From the NCBI GenBank assembly GCA_963663135.2, contig CAXXRM010000005.1:496001-560000 (forward strand): DNA of 64,000 bases, given 5' to 3'. This DNA comes from Io17-Chloro-G2 sp963663135 (GTDB taxonomy: Bacteria; Chloroflexota; Dehalococcoidia; Lucifugimonadales; UBA3495). Made by a program: the position numbers and the translations under genes. Positions within the stretch are counted from its first letter, which is position 1; each line of letters opens with the position of its first letter. Positions 26,774 to 36,243 of this stretch are shown one piece after another. The notes beneath the pieces are model-generated. The model made no database searches and was not told the origin of the DNA. It was given only the letters and a program-made list of their open reading frames with translations.

Positions 26774-27736
26774 CTAACGGTACCGGATTCTGGGGTCGAG
26801 AACCCCGTAGAGAAGGTCTATCACCAGGTTAACGACCAAGGTCACCGCAGCGATGAGCAGGACGACGGCCTGGAGGACGACGAAGTCCCGGTGGGTTATG
26901 CTGTCAATCAGCAGAGTGCCCATGCCAGGAACGACGAAAATGGACTCTACGATGATGACCCCGCCCAGCATACTGGCGAATTGATAACCGGAAATGGTCA
27001 CCACGGGGAGCAAGGCGTTCTTCAAGGCGTGGCGGCCTATCACCACCATCTCCTTAAGGCCTTTGGCCCGGGCGGTTCTCATGTAGTCCTCCCGCATCAC
27101 CTCGAGCATGGAGGAGCGAGTAACCCTGGATGTAAAGGCCAGGTCGTTGAACGCCAAACACAGGGCCGGGAAGAATAGTTGCTGGAGGTTGATGAACGGG
27201 TCGTCCCATACCTTGGCATACCCCAAAGGAGGCAGCCAGTTTGCGAAGTAGGCCAGGCCGTAGATCATCAAGATGCCGAGCCAGAACGTAGGCGTGGCAA
27301 TGCCTATGAGCGCGAATACCCTGCTGGCGTAGTCACCCCAGGTATCTTGCTTCACTGCGGATAAGACCCCAAGGGGAACTGCGACGATGAAAGCCATGGC
27401 GATGGCTATGAGCGACAGTTCAATGGTGACGTAGAACCTGTCCTCCAACTCCTCCCAAACAGGTATTTTGTACCAGATGGAGGTGCCCAAGTCGCCGCGC
27501 ATGATGTCCCAAAGCCAATGGCCGTACTGTGAGTAGATTGGGCGGTTGAGCCCCAACTCCTCCTTGAGCTGTTCCAGTTGCGCAAGGGAAACCTTGCCAG
27601 CGTCGTCGTCGCCGCCGGTCAGGATCATATAGGCGGCGTCGCCCGGCACAATCCAGAACAGGGCGAAGACCAGCATGGTCGACAGGATTATCGTGGGTAT
27701 GAAGAGGGCCAACCGCCGGATAGTGTACTCCCTCAA
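26774..27736 (-). CDS. ABC transporter permease, DppB type
   Basis: The 320-residue protein begins at a TTG (27736-27734) after AAGGAGA; the residues match the ATG-started paralogue at 35200-36162. It has the N-terminal REYTIRRLALFIPTIILSTM helix, the loop GLNRPIYSQYGHWLWDIMRG, and the permease signature near 200-240, TRSSMLEVMREDYMRTARAK, which contacts the ATPase. It is last in the minus-strand run and has no DppC-type partner of its own in the window. It may form the importer with the DppC-type protein at 34247, or be a spare copy. No ATPase subunits (DppD/DppF) are present in the window. Confidence 0.9.
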   Translation of the reverse strand: MREYTIRRLALFIPTIILSTMLVFALFWIVPGDAAYMILTGGDDDAGKVSLAQLEQLKEELGLNRPIYSQYGHWLWDIMRGDLGTSIWYKIPVWEELEDRFYVTIELSLIAIAMAFIVAVPLGVLSAVKQDTWGDYASRVFALIGIATPTFWLGILMIYGLAYFANWLPPLGYAKVWDDPFINLQQLFFPALCLAFNDLAFTSRVTRSSMLEVMREDYMRTARAKGLKEMVVIGRHALKNALLPVVTISGYQFASMLGGVIIVESIFVVPGMGTLLIDSITHRDFVVLQAVVLLIAAVTLVVNLVIDLLYGVLDPRIRYR

Positions 27737-27766
27737 GCCTTTCTCCTTGCGTTTGCCGCCGCGCGG

Positions 27767-28089
27767 GCGGCGAGATTAGGCCGGGCGCCCAATGCTCGCT
27801 TGGGGCCCGGCCGATTTAGGCCCGCTGGTTGTTGGTAAGCGTCTTTATAAACCCGCCGTTAACCAGCCATAGCATCGGGCCTATATTTTATCGCATGGAT
27901 TCGTTCAATTAAAAGCTCGACCGGCTTGTGTTCGCCACGTTACGGGTGGCGAAATTGGGCCGGGCGACCAATGCTCCTTTGGCGCCCGGCCCATTGAGAC
28001 ACACTGGCTTTTGGTACGTGTCGGTATAAGTCCGCCGTTCACCAGCCTTAGCGGCAGGCCTATATTTTACCTCGTGTATCCGTTCAATT
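27767..28089. repeat. Two imperfect direct repeats of 144 bp, period 179 bp, each with a GC-rich hairpin
   Basis: Copy 1 is 27767-27910 and copy 2 is 27946-28089; they align at a constant offset of 179 without gaps, at roughly three quarters identity by eye. Both carry an inverted repeat near the start (GGGCCGGGCG / CGCCCGGCCC is perfect in copy 2, imperfect in copy 1) and the block CCTATATTTTA, ending in CGTTCAATT. The stretch fills the gap between the permease at 26774 and the lipoprotein gene at 28107 and contains no gene. Confidence 0.75.
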
Positions 28090-28106
28090 TAAAGGTTCAC
28101 CGGGAA

Positions 28107-29993
28107 CTAGTTGTCGACGCAACCCCGCTCATCGGGACAGGCAACGTCTGGGTCCCACCAAACGTAGTCCCAACCGTGGAGTTGCTGGATGGAGTCAGGC
28201 GTGTTGAACCCCTGGAGCCGGTAGTCTATCGCAGCTCCTTGGTCCACCCAGGTGTTGGGTACCCAGTGGCCTTCCCCCTCCCGAAGAATCTCTACCATTT
28301 CCGTAAACTGGGCCCTCCGGGCGTCCCGGTTTAACTCACTGGCCTGGGACGCCATCAACTCACTGAGCCGCGGCATACTCCAGTTGTCTGGGTTCTTTTC
28401 GATGTCGTCCACATAGACCTGTAGCAGAATGTCCGCCGGGTCCCGGGTTAGCAGCCCAATGCCGCCCACCATCGTAGCGTGGTGAGTGCCATCCCTCGTC
28501 ATAACGTGGTAAGCGGCGCCATCCACTGGGCGGAGAGTGAAATCAATCCCCAGATCGTCCCGTAACTGTGCCATGGCTACTTCCGAAACCTTGACCGAGG
28601 TTGCGTTGTTGGAGCCGTTTAGCTCCAGTTCTATGCCATCGGCGTAACCGGCTTCGGCCAAAAGGCGCTTGGCCTCGGCTATGTCCCTGGGGTCTTTGCG
28701 TCCGTCAGCGGTCCGGCGGAATCCGGGGACGTCGCTGAGGTCATCTTCAATGGCTATGGAGCCTTTGGGGAAGAAAGTTGCCGGTGAGGCGAAGCACCCG
28801 TAGGATTCAGTGCAGTAGACGATGTCCACCACGTTCTGGCGGTCTAACCCCAGGTGGAACGCTTTGCGCACTCGTGGATCATCGAAGGGAGGCTTGTTCT
28901 GATGCAAGATGAAGAAGGTCCCGGAGCCGCCTAGCAGCAACCTGGCACGGAGCCTCCCGTTGGACTCGTCCTGTAGCCGGAACATGTCCTCCGGCCGGAA
29001 GGTGGAACTCCAGGGGCCATCGGTTACGTGGGCCTGACCAACCTGGAGGGCGGCGTACACCCGGTTGATGTCTCGGATGACGTTGAACCTGAGGCCATCG
29101 AAGAAGGGCCGGCCCGGCTTGAAGTAATCGGTGTTCCTTTCGTACTCCCGTACGTTTCCACGGACCCAATTCTTCAGCTTCCAGGGCCCGGAACCAATTA
29201 TGTTTTCAGGGCAGCAGTTGGCGTCTTCCTGGCTCAGGCCCTTGACCGACTGTTCGGGGTAGATCTTGAAATAGTCTACGGCGATGTTGGTCAGGAAGGT
29301 CGCTGCGGGGAATTTGAGGGGGACCTCCACCGTCTGGCGGTCAATGGCTCGGGCCGTTTCGCGCTCGTAGAAGGGTCGCAAAGCCGCGGTGCGGCTTCGG
29401 ATGGCGCCGGGTTCAACGATGCGGTCGAGGGTGAACACCACGTCATCGGCGGTAACGGGAGTCCCGTCATGCCAGTTGGCCTCGTGCAGCGTGAAGGTGT
29501 AGAGCTTCCCGTCGGGGCTGACCTCCCATTCCTTGGCCAGGTCGCCGGTGACCTCGGTGGTGTTGGCCGGGTCGTATTGGACTAATTGGCTGAACTTCGG
29601 GGCGGCCCCAATCAGGCAACTAAACAGGCTGGCGCAGTAATGGACGTCCCACTGGCCGCTGGCGCCCCGTCCTACGACGTCCAGAACCATGGGCTGGTAC
29701 TTGCCCTGGGCCACCCAATCGGGGGTCAAGGGGGACATGAAAGTCTGGCCCATGAGGACCGGAATCGGCGTTGCAGTCGCCACAACCTCTTTGACCACGA
29801 CCTTGGTCTGTTCTTGCTGGACTTCTGTGACGACTTCTTTGGTCACCTGGACCTCTGTGATGACCTCTTTCTCTACCACCACCGGGTCTGGGCCTTGGGT
29901 GGAGCCGCCGCAGGCCACCGTGAAAACCAAGGTCATAACCAGGAATGAGAGAATCAATGACCTGGGATTGTTGGGCCAACTGATGCGCTTCAT
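28107..29993 (-). CDS. ABC solute-binding lipoprotein, family 5, paralogue A
   Basis: The 628-residue protein starts at an ATG after CGGAGGTCCAGT. It has a lipoprotein signal (hydrophobic segment then VFTVACGG), a charged Val/Glu/Thr-rich linker (EKEVITEVQVTKEVVTEV) that looks extended or coiled, and an SBP_bac_5 domain with LYTFTLHEANWHDGTPVTAD near 165. Cysteine pairs unusual for such proteins recur in all four paralogues: CASLFSC near 105, NCCPENI near 255, YCTESYGCF near 400, and a C terminus CPDERGCVDN. It is third in order of closeness to the others and shares a 111-bp identical DNA stretch with paralogue B. Role: captures an unknown solute outside the membrane for the DppB/DppC-type permeases nearby. 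Confidence 0.9.
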   Translation of the reverse strand: MKRISWPNNPRSLILSFLVMTLVFTVACGGSTQGPDPVVVEKEVITEVQVTKEVVTEVQQEQTKVVVKEVVATATPIPVLMGQTFMSPLTPDWVAQGKYQPMVLDVVGRGASGQWDVHYCASLFSCLIGAAPKFSQLVQYDPANTTEVTGDLAKEWEVSPDGKLYTFTLHEANWHDGTPVTADDVVFTLDRIVEPGAIRSRTAALRPFYERETARAIDRQTVEVPLKFPAATFLTNIAVDYFKIYPEQSVKGLSQEDANCCPENIIGSGPWKLKNWVRGNVREYERNTDYFKPGRPFFDGLRFNVIRDINRVYAALQVGQAHVTDGPWSSTFRPEDMFRLQDESNGRLRARLLLGGSGTFFILHQNKPPFDDPRVRKAFHLGLDRQNVVDIVYCTESYGCFASPATFFPKGSIAIEDDLSDVPGFRRTADGRKDPRDIAEAKRLLAEAGYADGIELELNGSNNATSVKVSEVAMAQLRDDLGIDFTLRPVDGAAYHVMTRDGTHHATMVGGIGLLTRDPADILLQVYVDDIEKNPDNWSMPRLSELMASQASELNRDARRAQFTEMVEILREGEGHWVPNTWVDQGAAIDYRLQGFNTPDSIQQLHGWDYVWWDPDVACPDERGCVDN

Positions 29994-30147
29994 ACTGGAC
30001 CTCCGTTATGGGCTAATACCGTGCCACGGGACCAGGCTACCGGCCGTCCGAAAATTGGCTAGGTGTGTGTCCTCCTTTCGCCACCCGTGTTCGCCGTACT
30101 CTCCGGTGAGGCGGGCAGATCGATTTGGACGGGAGTTGGCCGCCCGC

Positions 30148-32037
30148 CTAGTTGTCGACGCAACCCCGCTCATCGGGGCAGACAGCGTCGGGGTCCCACC
30201 ACGCGTATTCCCAGCTGTGCAGGTGTTGGATGGAGTCCGGGGTGTTGAACCCTTGGAGCCGGTAGTCTATGGCCGCGCCCTGGTCCACCCAGGTGTTGGG
30301 TACCCAGTGGCCTTCCCACTCCCGAAGAATCTCTACCATTTCCGTAAACTGGGCCCTCCGGGCGTCCCGGTTTAACTCACTGGCCTGGGACGCCATCAAC
30401 TCACTGAGCCGCGGCATACTCCAGTTGTCCGGGTTCTTTTCGATGCCGTCTACGTAGACCTGCAGCAGGATGTCGGCCGGGTCCCGCGTCAACAGTCCGA
30501 TACCGCCCACCAGCGTGGCGTGGTGAGTACCATCCCGGGTTTTCACGTGGTAGGTGGCCGTGTCCACCGGGTTGAGCTTGAAATCAAGGCCTATGGCCTT
30601 CCGCAGTTGTTGGGTGGTTACTTCCGCCACCTTGATCCCGGTGGCCCCATTTCCGCCGTTCAAGTCGAGATTTGGAATGCCGTCGGGGTAGCCGGCTTCC
30701 GCGAGGAGGCGCTTGGCTTCGGCTATGTCCCTGGGGTCTTTGAGTCCGTCAACGGTCCGGCGGTATCCGGGGACATCGCTCAGGTCGTCCTCAATGGCAA
30801 TGGAGCCTTTGGGGAAGAAGGTGGCCGGCGAGGCAAAGCATCCGTAGGATTCCGTGCAGTATACGATGTCCACCACGTTCTGGCGGTCCAGCCCCAGGTG
30901 GAACGCCTTACGTACTCTGGGGTCGTCAAATGGAGGCTTGTTCTGGTGCAGGATGAAAAACGTCCCCGAACCGCCCAGAAGCAACCCGGCTCGGAGCCGG
31001 CCGTTGGATTCGTCCTGCAGCCGGTACATGTCCTCTGGCCGGAACGTGGAACTCCAGGGACCGTCGGTCACGTGAGCCTGGCCGACCTGTAGGGCGGCGT
31101 ACACCCGGTTGATGTCCCGGATGACGTTGAACTTCAGGCCGTCGAAGAAGGGCCGGCTCGGCTTGAAGTAGTCGGTGTTTCTTTCGTACTCCCGCACGCT
31201 TCCCCGGTCCCAATTCTTCAGCTTCCACGGCCCGGAACCAACGATGTTTTCCGGGCAGCAGTTGGCGTCTGCCTGGGTTAGGCCCTTGACCGACTGTTCG
31301 GGGTAGATCTTGAAATAGTCCACGGCCAGGTTGGTTAGGAAGGTCGCCGCGGGGAATTTCAGGGGGGCCTCCACCGTCTGGGAGTCAATGGCTCGCGCCG
31401 TTCCGTGGTCGTAGAAGGTCCGGAGGGCCGCGGTCCGACTTCGGATAGCGCCTTCCTCGACGATGCGGTCCAAAGTGAACACAACGTCATCGGTGGTGAG
31501 GGGATTCCCGTCATGCCAGTTGGCCTCGTGCAGCGTGAAGGTGTAGAGGGTCCCGTCGGGGCTGACCTCCCATTCCTTGGCCAGGTCGCCGGTGACTTCG
31601 CTGGTGTTGGCCGGGTCGTATTGGACCAGGCCGTTGAACTTGGGGGCGGCCCCGATGAGGCAACTGAAGAGGCTGGCGCAGTAGTGGACGTCCCACTGGC
31701 CGCTAGCGCCCCGGCCAACAACATCAAGCACCATCGGTTGGTACTTGCCCTGGGCCACCCAATCGGGTGTCAGAGGGGACATGAAGGTCTGGCCCATGAG
31801 GACCGGAATCGGCGTTGCAGTCGCCACAACCTCTCTAACTATGACTTTGGTCTGTTCTTGCTGGACTTCGGTGACCACTTCTTTGGTCACCTGGATCTCG
31901 GTGATGACCTCTTTCTCCACCACGCGAGGCTCGGGGACATCAGCGGCGCCGCCACAAGCTACGGCCAGAATCAGGGAAAACGCCAACAGCGTGAGAAACG
32001 AGAATCTGGGTCGGCTGAGCCAACTGATGCTCTTCAT
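30148..32037 (-). CDS. ABC solute-binding lipoprotein, family 5, paralogue B
   Basis: A 629-residue paralogue with the same signal peptide plan (lipobox in LAVACGG), linker, cysteine pattern and C terminus (CPDERGCVDN). The leader upstream of the ATG, TAACGGAGGTCCAGT and about 40 bases before it, closely matches that of paralogue A, so the duplication included the regulatory leader. Differences concentrate in the middle of the binding domain, for example GIPNLDLNGGNGATGIKVAE near 470, where paralogue A has a shorter stretch. The gene lies between paralogues A and C on the same strand. Confidence 0.9.
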   Translation of the reverse strand: MKSISWLSRPRFSFLTLLAFSLILAVACGGAADVPEPRVVEKEVITEIQVTKEVVTEVQQEQTKVIVREVVATATPIPVLMGQTFMSPLTPDWVAQGKYQPMVLDVVGRGASGQWDVHYCASLFSCLIGAAPKFNGLVQYDPANTSEVTGDLAKEWEVSPDGTLYTFTLHEANWHDGNPLTTDDVVFTLDRIVEEGAIRSRTAALRTFYDHGTARAIDSQTVEAPLKFPAATFLTNLAVDYFKIYPEQSVKGLTQADANCCPENIVGSGPWKLKNWDRGSVREYERNTDYFKPSRPFFDGLKFNVIRDINRVYAALQVGQAHVTDGPWSSTFRPEDMYRLQDESNGRLRAGLLLGGSGTFFILHQNKPPFDDPRVRKAFHLGLDRQNVVDIVYCTESYGCFASPATFFPKGSIAIEDDLSDVPGYRRTVDGLKDPRDIAEAKRLLAEAGYPDGIPNLDLNGGNGATGIKVAEVTTQQLRKAIGLDFKLNPVDTATYHVKTRDGTHHATLVGGIGLLTRDPADILLQVYVDGIEKNPDNWSMPRLSELMASQASELNRDARRAQFTEMVEILREWEGHWVPNTWVDQGAAIDYRLQGFNTPDSIQHLHSWEYAWWDPDAVCPDERGCVDN

Positions 32038-32125
32038 ACTGGACCTCCGTTACCGGCTATTACCGTGCTACGGGACCAGGTACCGTACGTGAGAAGATTG
32101 GCTAGGTATTTCCCCCTTGTGCTTT

Positions 32126-32158
32126 CGGCCGCTCCTCGCACTTGCGGTGGAGCGGCCG
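32126..32158. terminator. Hairpin between paralogues B and C
   Basis: Perfect 10-bp stem CGGCCGCTCC / GGAGCGGCCG with a 13-base loop, upstream of paralogue B. There is no U tract on the minus strand, so it may be a processing or stabilising element rather than a full terminator. Confidence 0.4.
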
Positions 32159-32223
32159 GTTAATTTGACGCTGCGATATCCCGGATCAAGGCCAGGATGA
32201 CCTGTTATTTGCGAGATGACTGG

Positions 32224-34110
32224 CTAGTTATCGACGCAGCCCCTTTCATCGGGACAAGCCACGTCGGGATCCCACCAGACGTGCTCCCAGTGGTGCAGGT
32301 GCTGGATGGAGTCAGGGGTGTTGAAACCCTGGAGGCGGTAGTCTATCGACGCTCCCTGGTCCACCCAGGTCTGGGGCACCCAATGTCCTTCCCCTTGGCG
32401 CAAGATGTCCACCATCTCTGTAAATTGAGATTGGCGGGCCGTCCGGTCCAACTCGCTTGCCTGGGCCTCCATCAACTCACTGAGGCGCGGCGTGGTCCAG
32501 TTGTCCGGGTTCTTTTCGATGTCGCTTACGTACACCTGCAACAGTATGTCTGCCGGATCCCGGGTCAGCAGGCCTATGCCGCCGACCAGGGTGGCGTGGT
32601 ATGTGCCTTCACGGGTGTGGACGTGGTATGTGGCGGTATCCACCGGGTGAAGGGTGAAGTCAATGCCAAGGTCTGATCGCAATTGCTGTGTAGCCACTTC
32701 CGCCACCTTGATACCGGTGGCCGAGTTTCCGCTATTCAGGTCCAGTTTGATGCCGTCGGGATAGCCGGCTTCGGCCATGAGGCGCTTGGCTTCGGCGATC
32801 TCCCTGGGGTCCTTTAACCCGTCGACGGTGCGGCGGAATCCCGGTACGTCGCTCATGTCTTCTTCGGCGGCCACCGACCCTCTGGGGAAGAAAGTGGCCG
32901 GGCTGGCGAAGCAGCCGTAGGCGTCGGTGCAATAGACGATGTCTACGACGTTCTGACGGTCCAGCCCCAGGTAGAGGGCTTTCCGCATGCGAACATCGTC
33001 GAAGGGAGGTTTGTTTTGGTGCAGTATGAAGAACGTGCCGGAACCTCCCTTGAGCAGCCGCGCCCGTAGCCTGCCATTGGTGTCGTCCTGCAGTCGGAAC
33101 ATATCCTCAGGCCGGAATCCGGAACTCCATGGACCGTCGGTGGCGAAGGCCTGGCCTACCTGCAGGGCGGCGTAGACCCGGTTAATGTCCCGGATAACGT
33201 TAAACTTCAAACCGTCGAAGAAGGGGCGGCTGGGTTTGAAGTAGTCTGTGTTCCGTTCGTAGATTCTCGTGGTGCCGCGGTCCCAACTCTCCAGCTTCCA
33301 GGGGCCGGAACCGACGATGTTCTCGGGGCAGCAGTTGGCGTCTTCTTGGGATAGGCCCCTTACCGAACTCTCGGGGTAAATCTTGAAATAGTCTACGGCT
33401 ATATTGGTGAGGAAGGTCGCCGCAGGGAATCTCAAAGGGACTTCCACAGTTGTGGCGTCCACGGCTCGCGCTGTTTCGTGCTCGTAGAAGGGTCGCAATG
33501 CCGCGGTCCTGCTGCGGATTTCGCCGGGTTGGACGATGCGGTCGAAGGTGAATACCACGTCGTCGGCGGTTACGGGGGTGCCGTCGTGCCAATTGGCGTC
33601 GTGCAGCGTGAAAGTATAGAGCTTGCCGTCGGGGCTGACTTCCCATTCCTTCGCCAAGTCCCCAGTGACTTCGCTGGTATTGGCCGGATCGTATTGGACC
33701 AGCCCGTTGAACTTGGGGGCTGCGCCCAGCAGGCAGCTGAACAGGCTGGCGCAGTAGTGAACGTCCCACTGGCCGCTGCGGCCCCGACCGACAATCTCCA
33801 AAACCATCGGCTGGTATTTGCCCTCGGCCACCCAATCAGGGGTCAGGGGGGACATGAAGGTCTGGCCCATCAGGACCGGAATTGGCGTAGCCGTCGCCAC
33901 AACCTCTTTGACCACGACCTTCGTCTGTTCTCGCTGGACTTCTGTGACGACTTCCTTGGTTACCTGGACCTCCGTGATGACCTCTTTCTCTACCACCACC
34001 GGATCTGGGGCTTGGGCAGTGCCGCCACAGGCCACCGCCAAAATCAAGGCAATTGCCAGGAAGGGGAAAATCAATGACCTGGGGCTACTGAGCCAACTTG
34101 TGCGCTTCAT
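32224..34110 (-). CDS. ABC solute-binding lipoprotein, family 5, paralogue C
   Basis: A 628-residue member of the group with lipobox LAVACGG, the same EKEVITEVQVTKEVVTEV linker, the CASLFSC, NCCPENI and CPDERGCVDN cysteine sites, and a start after CGGAGGTCCCGT. It differs from the others at several positions likely to line the pocket, for example FATDGPWSSGFRPEDMFRLQ near 310 where the others have HVTDGPWSSTF or similar. It is the first lipoprotein gene downstream of the DppC-type permease (34247). Confidence 0.9.
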   Translation of the reverse strand: MKRTSWLSSPRSLIFPFLAIALILAVACGGTAQAPDPVVVEKEVITEVQVTKEVVTEVQREQTKVVVKEVVATATPIPVLMGQTFMSPLTPDWVAEGKYQPMVLEIVGRGRSGQWDVHYCASLFSCLLGAAPKFNGLVQYDPANTSEVTGDLAKEWEVSPDGKLYTFTLHDANWHDGTPVTADDVVFTFDRIVQPGEIRSRTAALRPFYEHETARAVDATTVEVPLRFPAATFLTNIAVDYFKIYPESSVRGLSQEDANCCPENIVGSGPWKLESWDRGTTRIYERNTDYFKPSRPFFDGLKFNVIRDINRVYAALQVGQAFATDGPWSSGFRPEDMFRLQDDTNGRLRARLLKGGSGTFFILHQNKPPFDDVRMRKALYLGLDRQNVVDIVYCTDAYGCFASPATFFPRGSVAAEEDMSDVPGFRRTVDGLKDPREIAEAKRLMAEAGYPDGIKLDLNSGNSATGIKVAEVATQQLRSDLGIDFTLHPVDTATYHVHTREGTYHATLVGGIGLLTRDPADILLQVYVSDIEKNPDNWTTPRLSELMEAQASELDRTARQSQFTEMVDILRQGEGHWVPQTWVDQGASIDYRLQGFNTPDSIQHLHHWEHVWWDPDVACPDERGCVDN

Positions 34111-34170
34111 ACGGGACCTCCGTTACTGAGCTTTGGCCCGCGCCGCGGGAACAGGATTGCTGTAAACGGG

Positions 34171-34198
34171 TAGAGCGGCCACGGGCATGACCGCTCTA
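34171..34198. terminator. Hairpin between DppC-type gene and paralogue C
   Basis: Stem TAGAGCGG / CCGCTCTA (8 bp, 12-base loop) downstream of the DppC-type stop codon on the minus strand. No U tract; weak. Confidence 0.35.
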
Positions 34199-34246
34199 GA
34201 TTCCTCAATTGTAGAAGAGCTGCAGATCCTCAGTTGTGGTTGGCGC

Positions 34247-35176
34247 TTATGACCCCGTTCCACGCAGCCTGGGATCGAACACGTCCCGCAGTGCGTCTCC
34301 AAGCAGGTTGAACCCCAGCACCACGATGAATATCGCCAACCCCGGGAAGATGGCCGTGTATGGTCCGGTCTTGATGTGGGCCTGTGAAGCCATGGTCAGC
34401 ATCCCACCCCAACTTGGCACGTCGGGAGGAGAGCCTACGCCCAGGAAGCTCAGAGATGCTTCAAGGATGATGGCGAATCCCAGGTAGTAAGTGGCCAGGA
34501 TGAGGTAGGTGGCAAAACAGTTGGGCGCTATATGGCGGATCATAATCCGCGCCGGGGAAGCGCCGACAGCCCTTGCCGCCAAAACGTAGTCCATTTCTTT
34601 GAGGGATAGCACCTGGGACCGGACGGTGCGGACCACCGCAGGAGCCAACCCAATGATAATTGCCAAGATCACGTTGTTAAGTGATGACCCCAATGCGGCC
34701 ACAATGGCCAGGGCGATCACCAAGCCTGGTAACGCCATTTTGGCGTCAATGATTCGTTGTATCACCAAGTCGACTTTTCCGCCGGCGTACGCTGAGAAAA
34801 CGCCGAGGAGGAAGAACCCGGTGATTCCGATGCCCACGGACATGCCGCCGACGTACAGGGAGATTCTGGCCCCGTACATGACCCGGCTCAAAGTGTCTCG
34901 GCCCACGTGGTCGGTGCCGAGCCAATAGTCATAGCTGGGAGAATGGTACACCGGCACTTTACCGGACTCCTCCCTGATTATCTCGCGGTCTCCGTAAGGC
35001 GCCAGCACCGGCGCCACCAACGCAACAAAGGCCAGCACAAGCACCACTGATCCGCCGATAGCGCCCAAGGGCTTGCGTCGACAGAAGTTCAGGATGTTCT
35101 TGCTAATTTGGCCCGATGCGCTTAACCAAGGCGATTGCTCTTTGACGAGTACGGCTTCGCCAGTTTGATCCAACAT
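34247..35176 (-). CDS. ABC transporter permease, DppC type
   Basis: The 309-residue protein has the DppC N-terminal layout (cytosolic head, helix GAIGGSVVLVLAFVALVAPV, then periplasmic SPSYDYWLGTDHVGRDTLSR) and the coupling motif near 205, MDYVLAARAVGASPARIMIR. It starts 23 bases after the DppB-type gene at 35200, so the two form the membrane channel of one importer. It is the only DppC-type protein in the window and may serve several binding proteins. Confidence 0.92.
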   Translation of the reverse strand: MLDQTGEAVLVKEQSPWLSASGQISKNILNFCRRKPLGAIGGSVVLVLAFVALVAPVLAPYGDREIIREESGKVPVYHSPSYDYWLGTDHVGRDTLSRVMYGARISLYVGGMSVGIGITGFFLLGVFSAYAGGKVDLVIQRIIDAKMALPGLVIALAIVAALGSSLNNVILAIIIGLAPAVVRTVRSQVLSLKEMDYVLAARAVGASPARIMIRHIAPNCFATYLILATYYLGFAIILEASLSFLGVGSPPDVPSWGGMLTMASQAHIKTGPYTAIFPGLAIFIVVLGFNLLGDALRDVFDPRLRGTGS

Positions 35177-35199
35177 GGTTCTCTCCTGCTAAGGTGGGC

Positions 35200-36162
35200 T
35201 TAACTGTACCGGATCCTAGGGTCCAGGACGCCGTAGAGGAGATCTATGATGAGGTTAACCAACAGTGTCACCGCGGCGATTATGAGAATGATGCCCTGCA
35301 GGACTACGAAGTCCCGGTGGGTGATACTGTCGATGAGCAGAGTACCCATGCCTGGCACCACGAAAATGGACTCCACGATGATGACCCCGCCGAGCAGGCG
35401 GCCGAACTGGTATCCGGAGATTGTCACCACCGGCAACAGGGCGTTCTTCAACGCGTGGCGACCGACGACGACCAACTCTTTAAGGCCCTTAGCTCGGGCG
35501 GTCCTCATGTAATCTTCCCGCATGACCTCAAGCATGGAGGACCGGGTGACCCTGGAGGTGAATGCCAGGTCATGGAACGCCAAAGCTAAGGCGGGGAAGA
35601 ACAATTGTTGCAGGTTGGTAAAAGGCTCGTCCCATATCTTGGCATACCCCAGGGGGGGCAACCAGTTGAAGATGTAGGCCAACCCATAGACCATCAGGAT
35701 GCCTAGCCAGAATGTGGGCAAGGCGATGCCGATGAGTGCGAAGATCCGGCTGGCATAGTCGCCCCAGGTGTCCTGCTTGACGGCGGAAATGACGCCAAGG
35801 GGTACGGCTACGACCATGGCCATGACGATGGCCATGATGGCGAGCTCAATGGTTACGTAGAACCGATTCTCCAACTCATCCCACACAGGGACTTTGTACC
35901 AAATGGACGTGCCCAAGTCGCCGCGCATGATGTCCCAGAGCCAGTGGCCGTACTGGGAGTAGATTGGGCGGTTGAGGCCCAACTCCTCCTTTAGCTGCTC
36001 CAGTTGTTCCAGGGAGACCTTGCCCGCGTCATCGTCGCCCCCGGTTAGGATCATGTAGGCTGCGTCGCCCGGCACGATCCAGAAGAGGGCGAACACGAGC
36101 ATGGTCGCCAGAATAATCGTGGGTAGGAAGAGGGCCAAACGCCGGATGGTGTACTCCCTCAT
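35200..36162 (-). CDS. ABC transporter permease, DppB type
   Basis: A 320-residue permease nearly identical to the one at 26774-27736, with the same length and helices, ATG start after GGAGGAAGGT. It contains GLNRPIYSQYGHWLWDIMRG and TRSSMLEVMREDYMRTARAK. Gene order on the minus strand is paralogue D, this gene, DppC, which is a standard importer operon apart from the missing ATPases. Confidence 0.93.
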   Translation of the reverse strand: MREYTIRRLALFLPTIILATMLVFALFWIVPGDAAYMILTGGDDDAGKVSLEQLEQLKEELGLNRPIYSQYGHWLWDIMRGDLGTSIWYKVPVWDELENRFYVTIELAIMAIVMAMVVAVPLGVISAVKQDTWGDYASRIFALIGIALPTFWLGILMVYGLAYIFNWLPPLGYAKIWDEPFTNLQQLFFPALALAFHDLAFTSRVTRSSMLEVMREDYMRTARAKGLKELVVVGRHALKNALLPVVTISGYQFGRLLGGVIIVESIFVVPGMGTLLIDSITHRDFVVLQGIILIIAAVTLLVNLIIDLLYGVLDPRIRYS

Positions 36163-36243
36163 ACCTTCCTCCTTTTACTCACTGCGCTTCCCGTCATGTC
36201 GGTGGCGCGAACACGATGACTAGGTTTGACTCCGATCAGCCAG

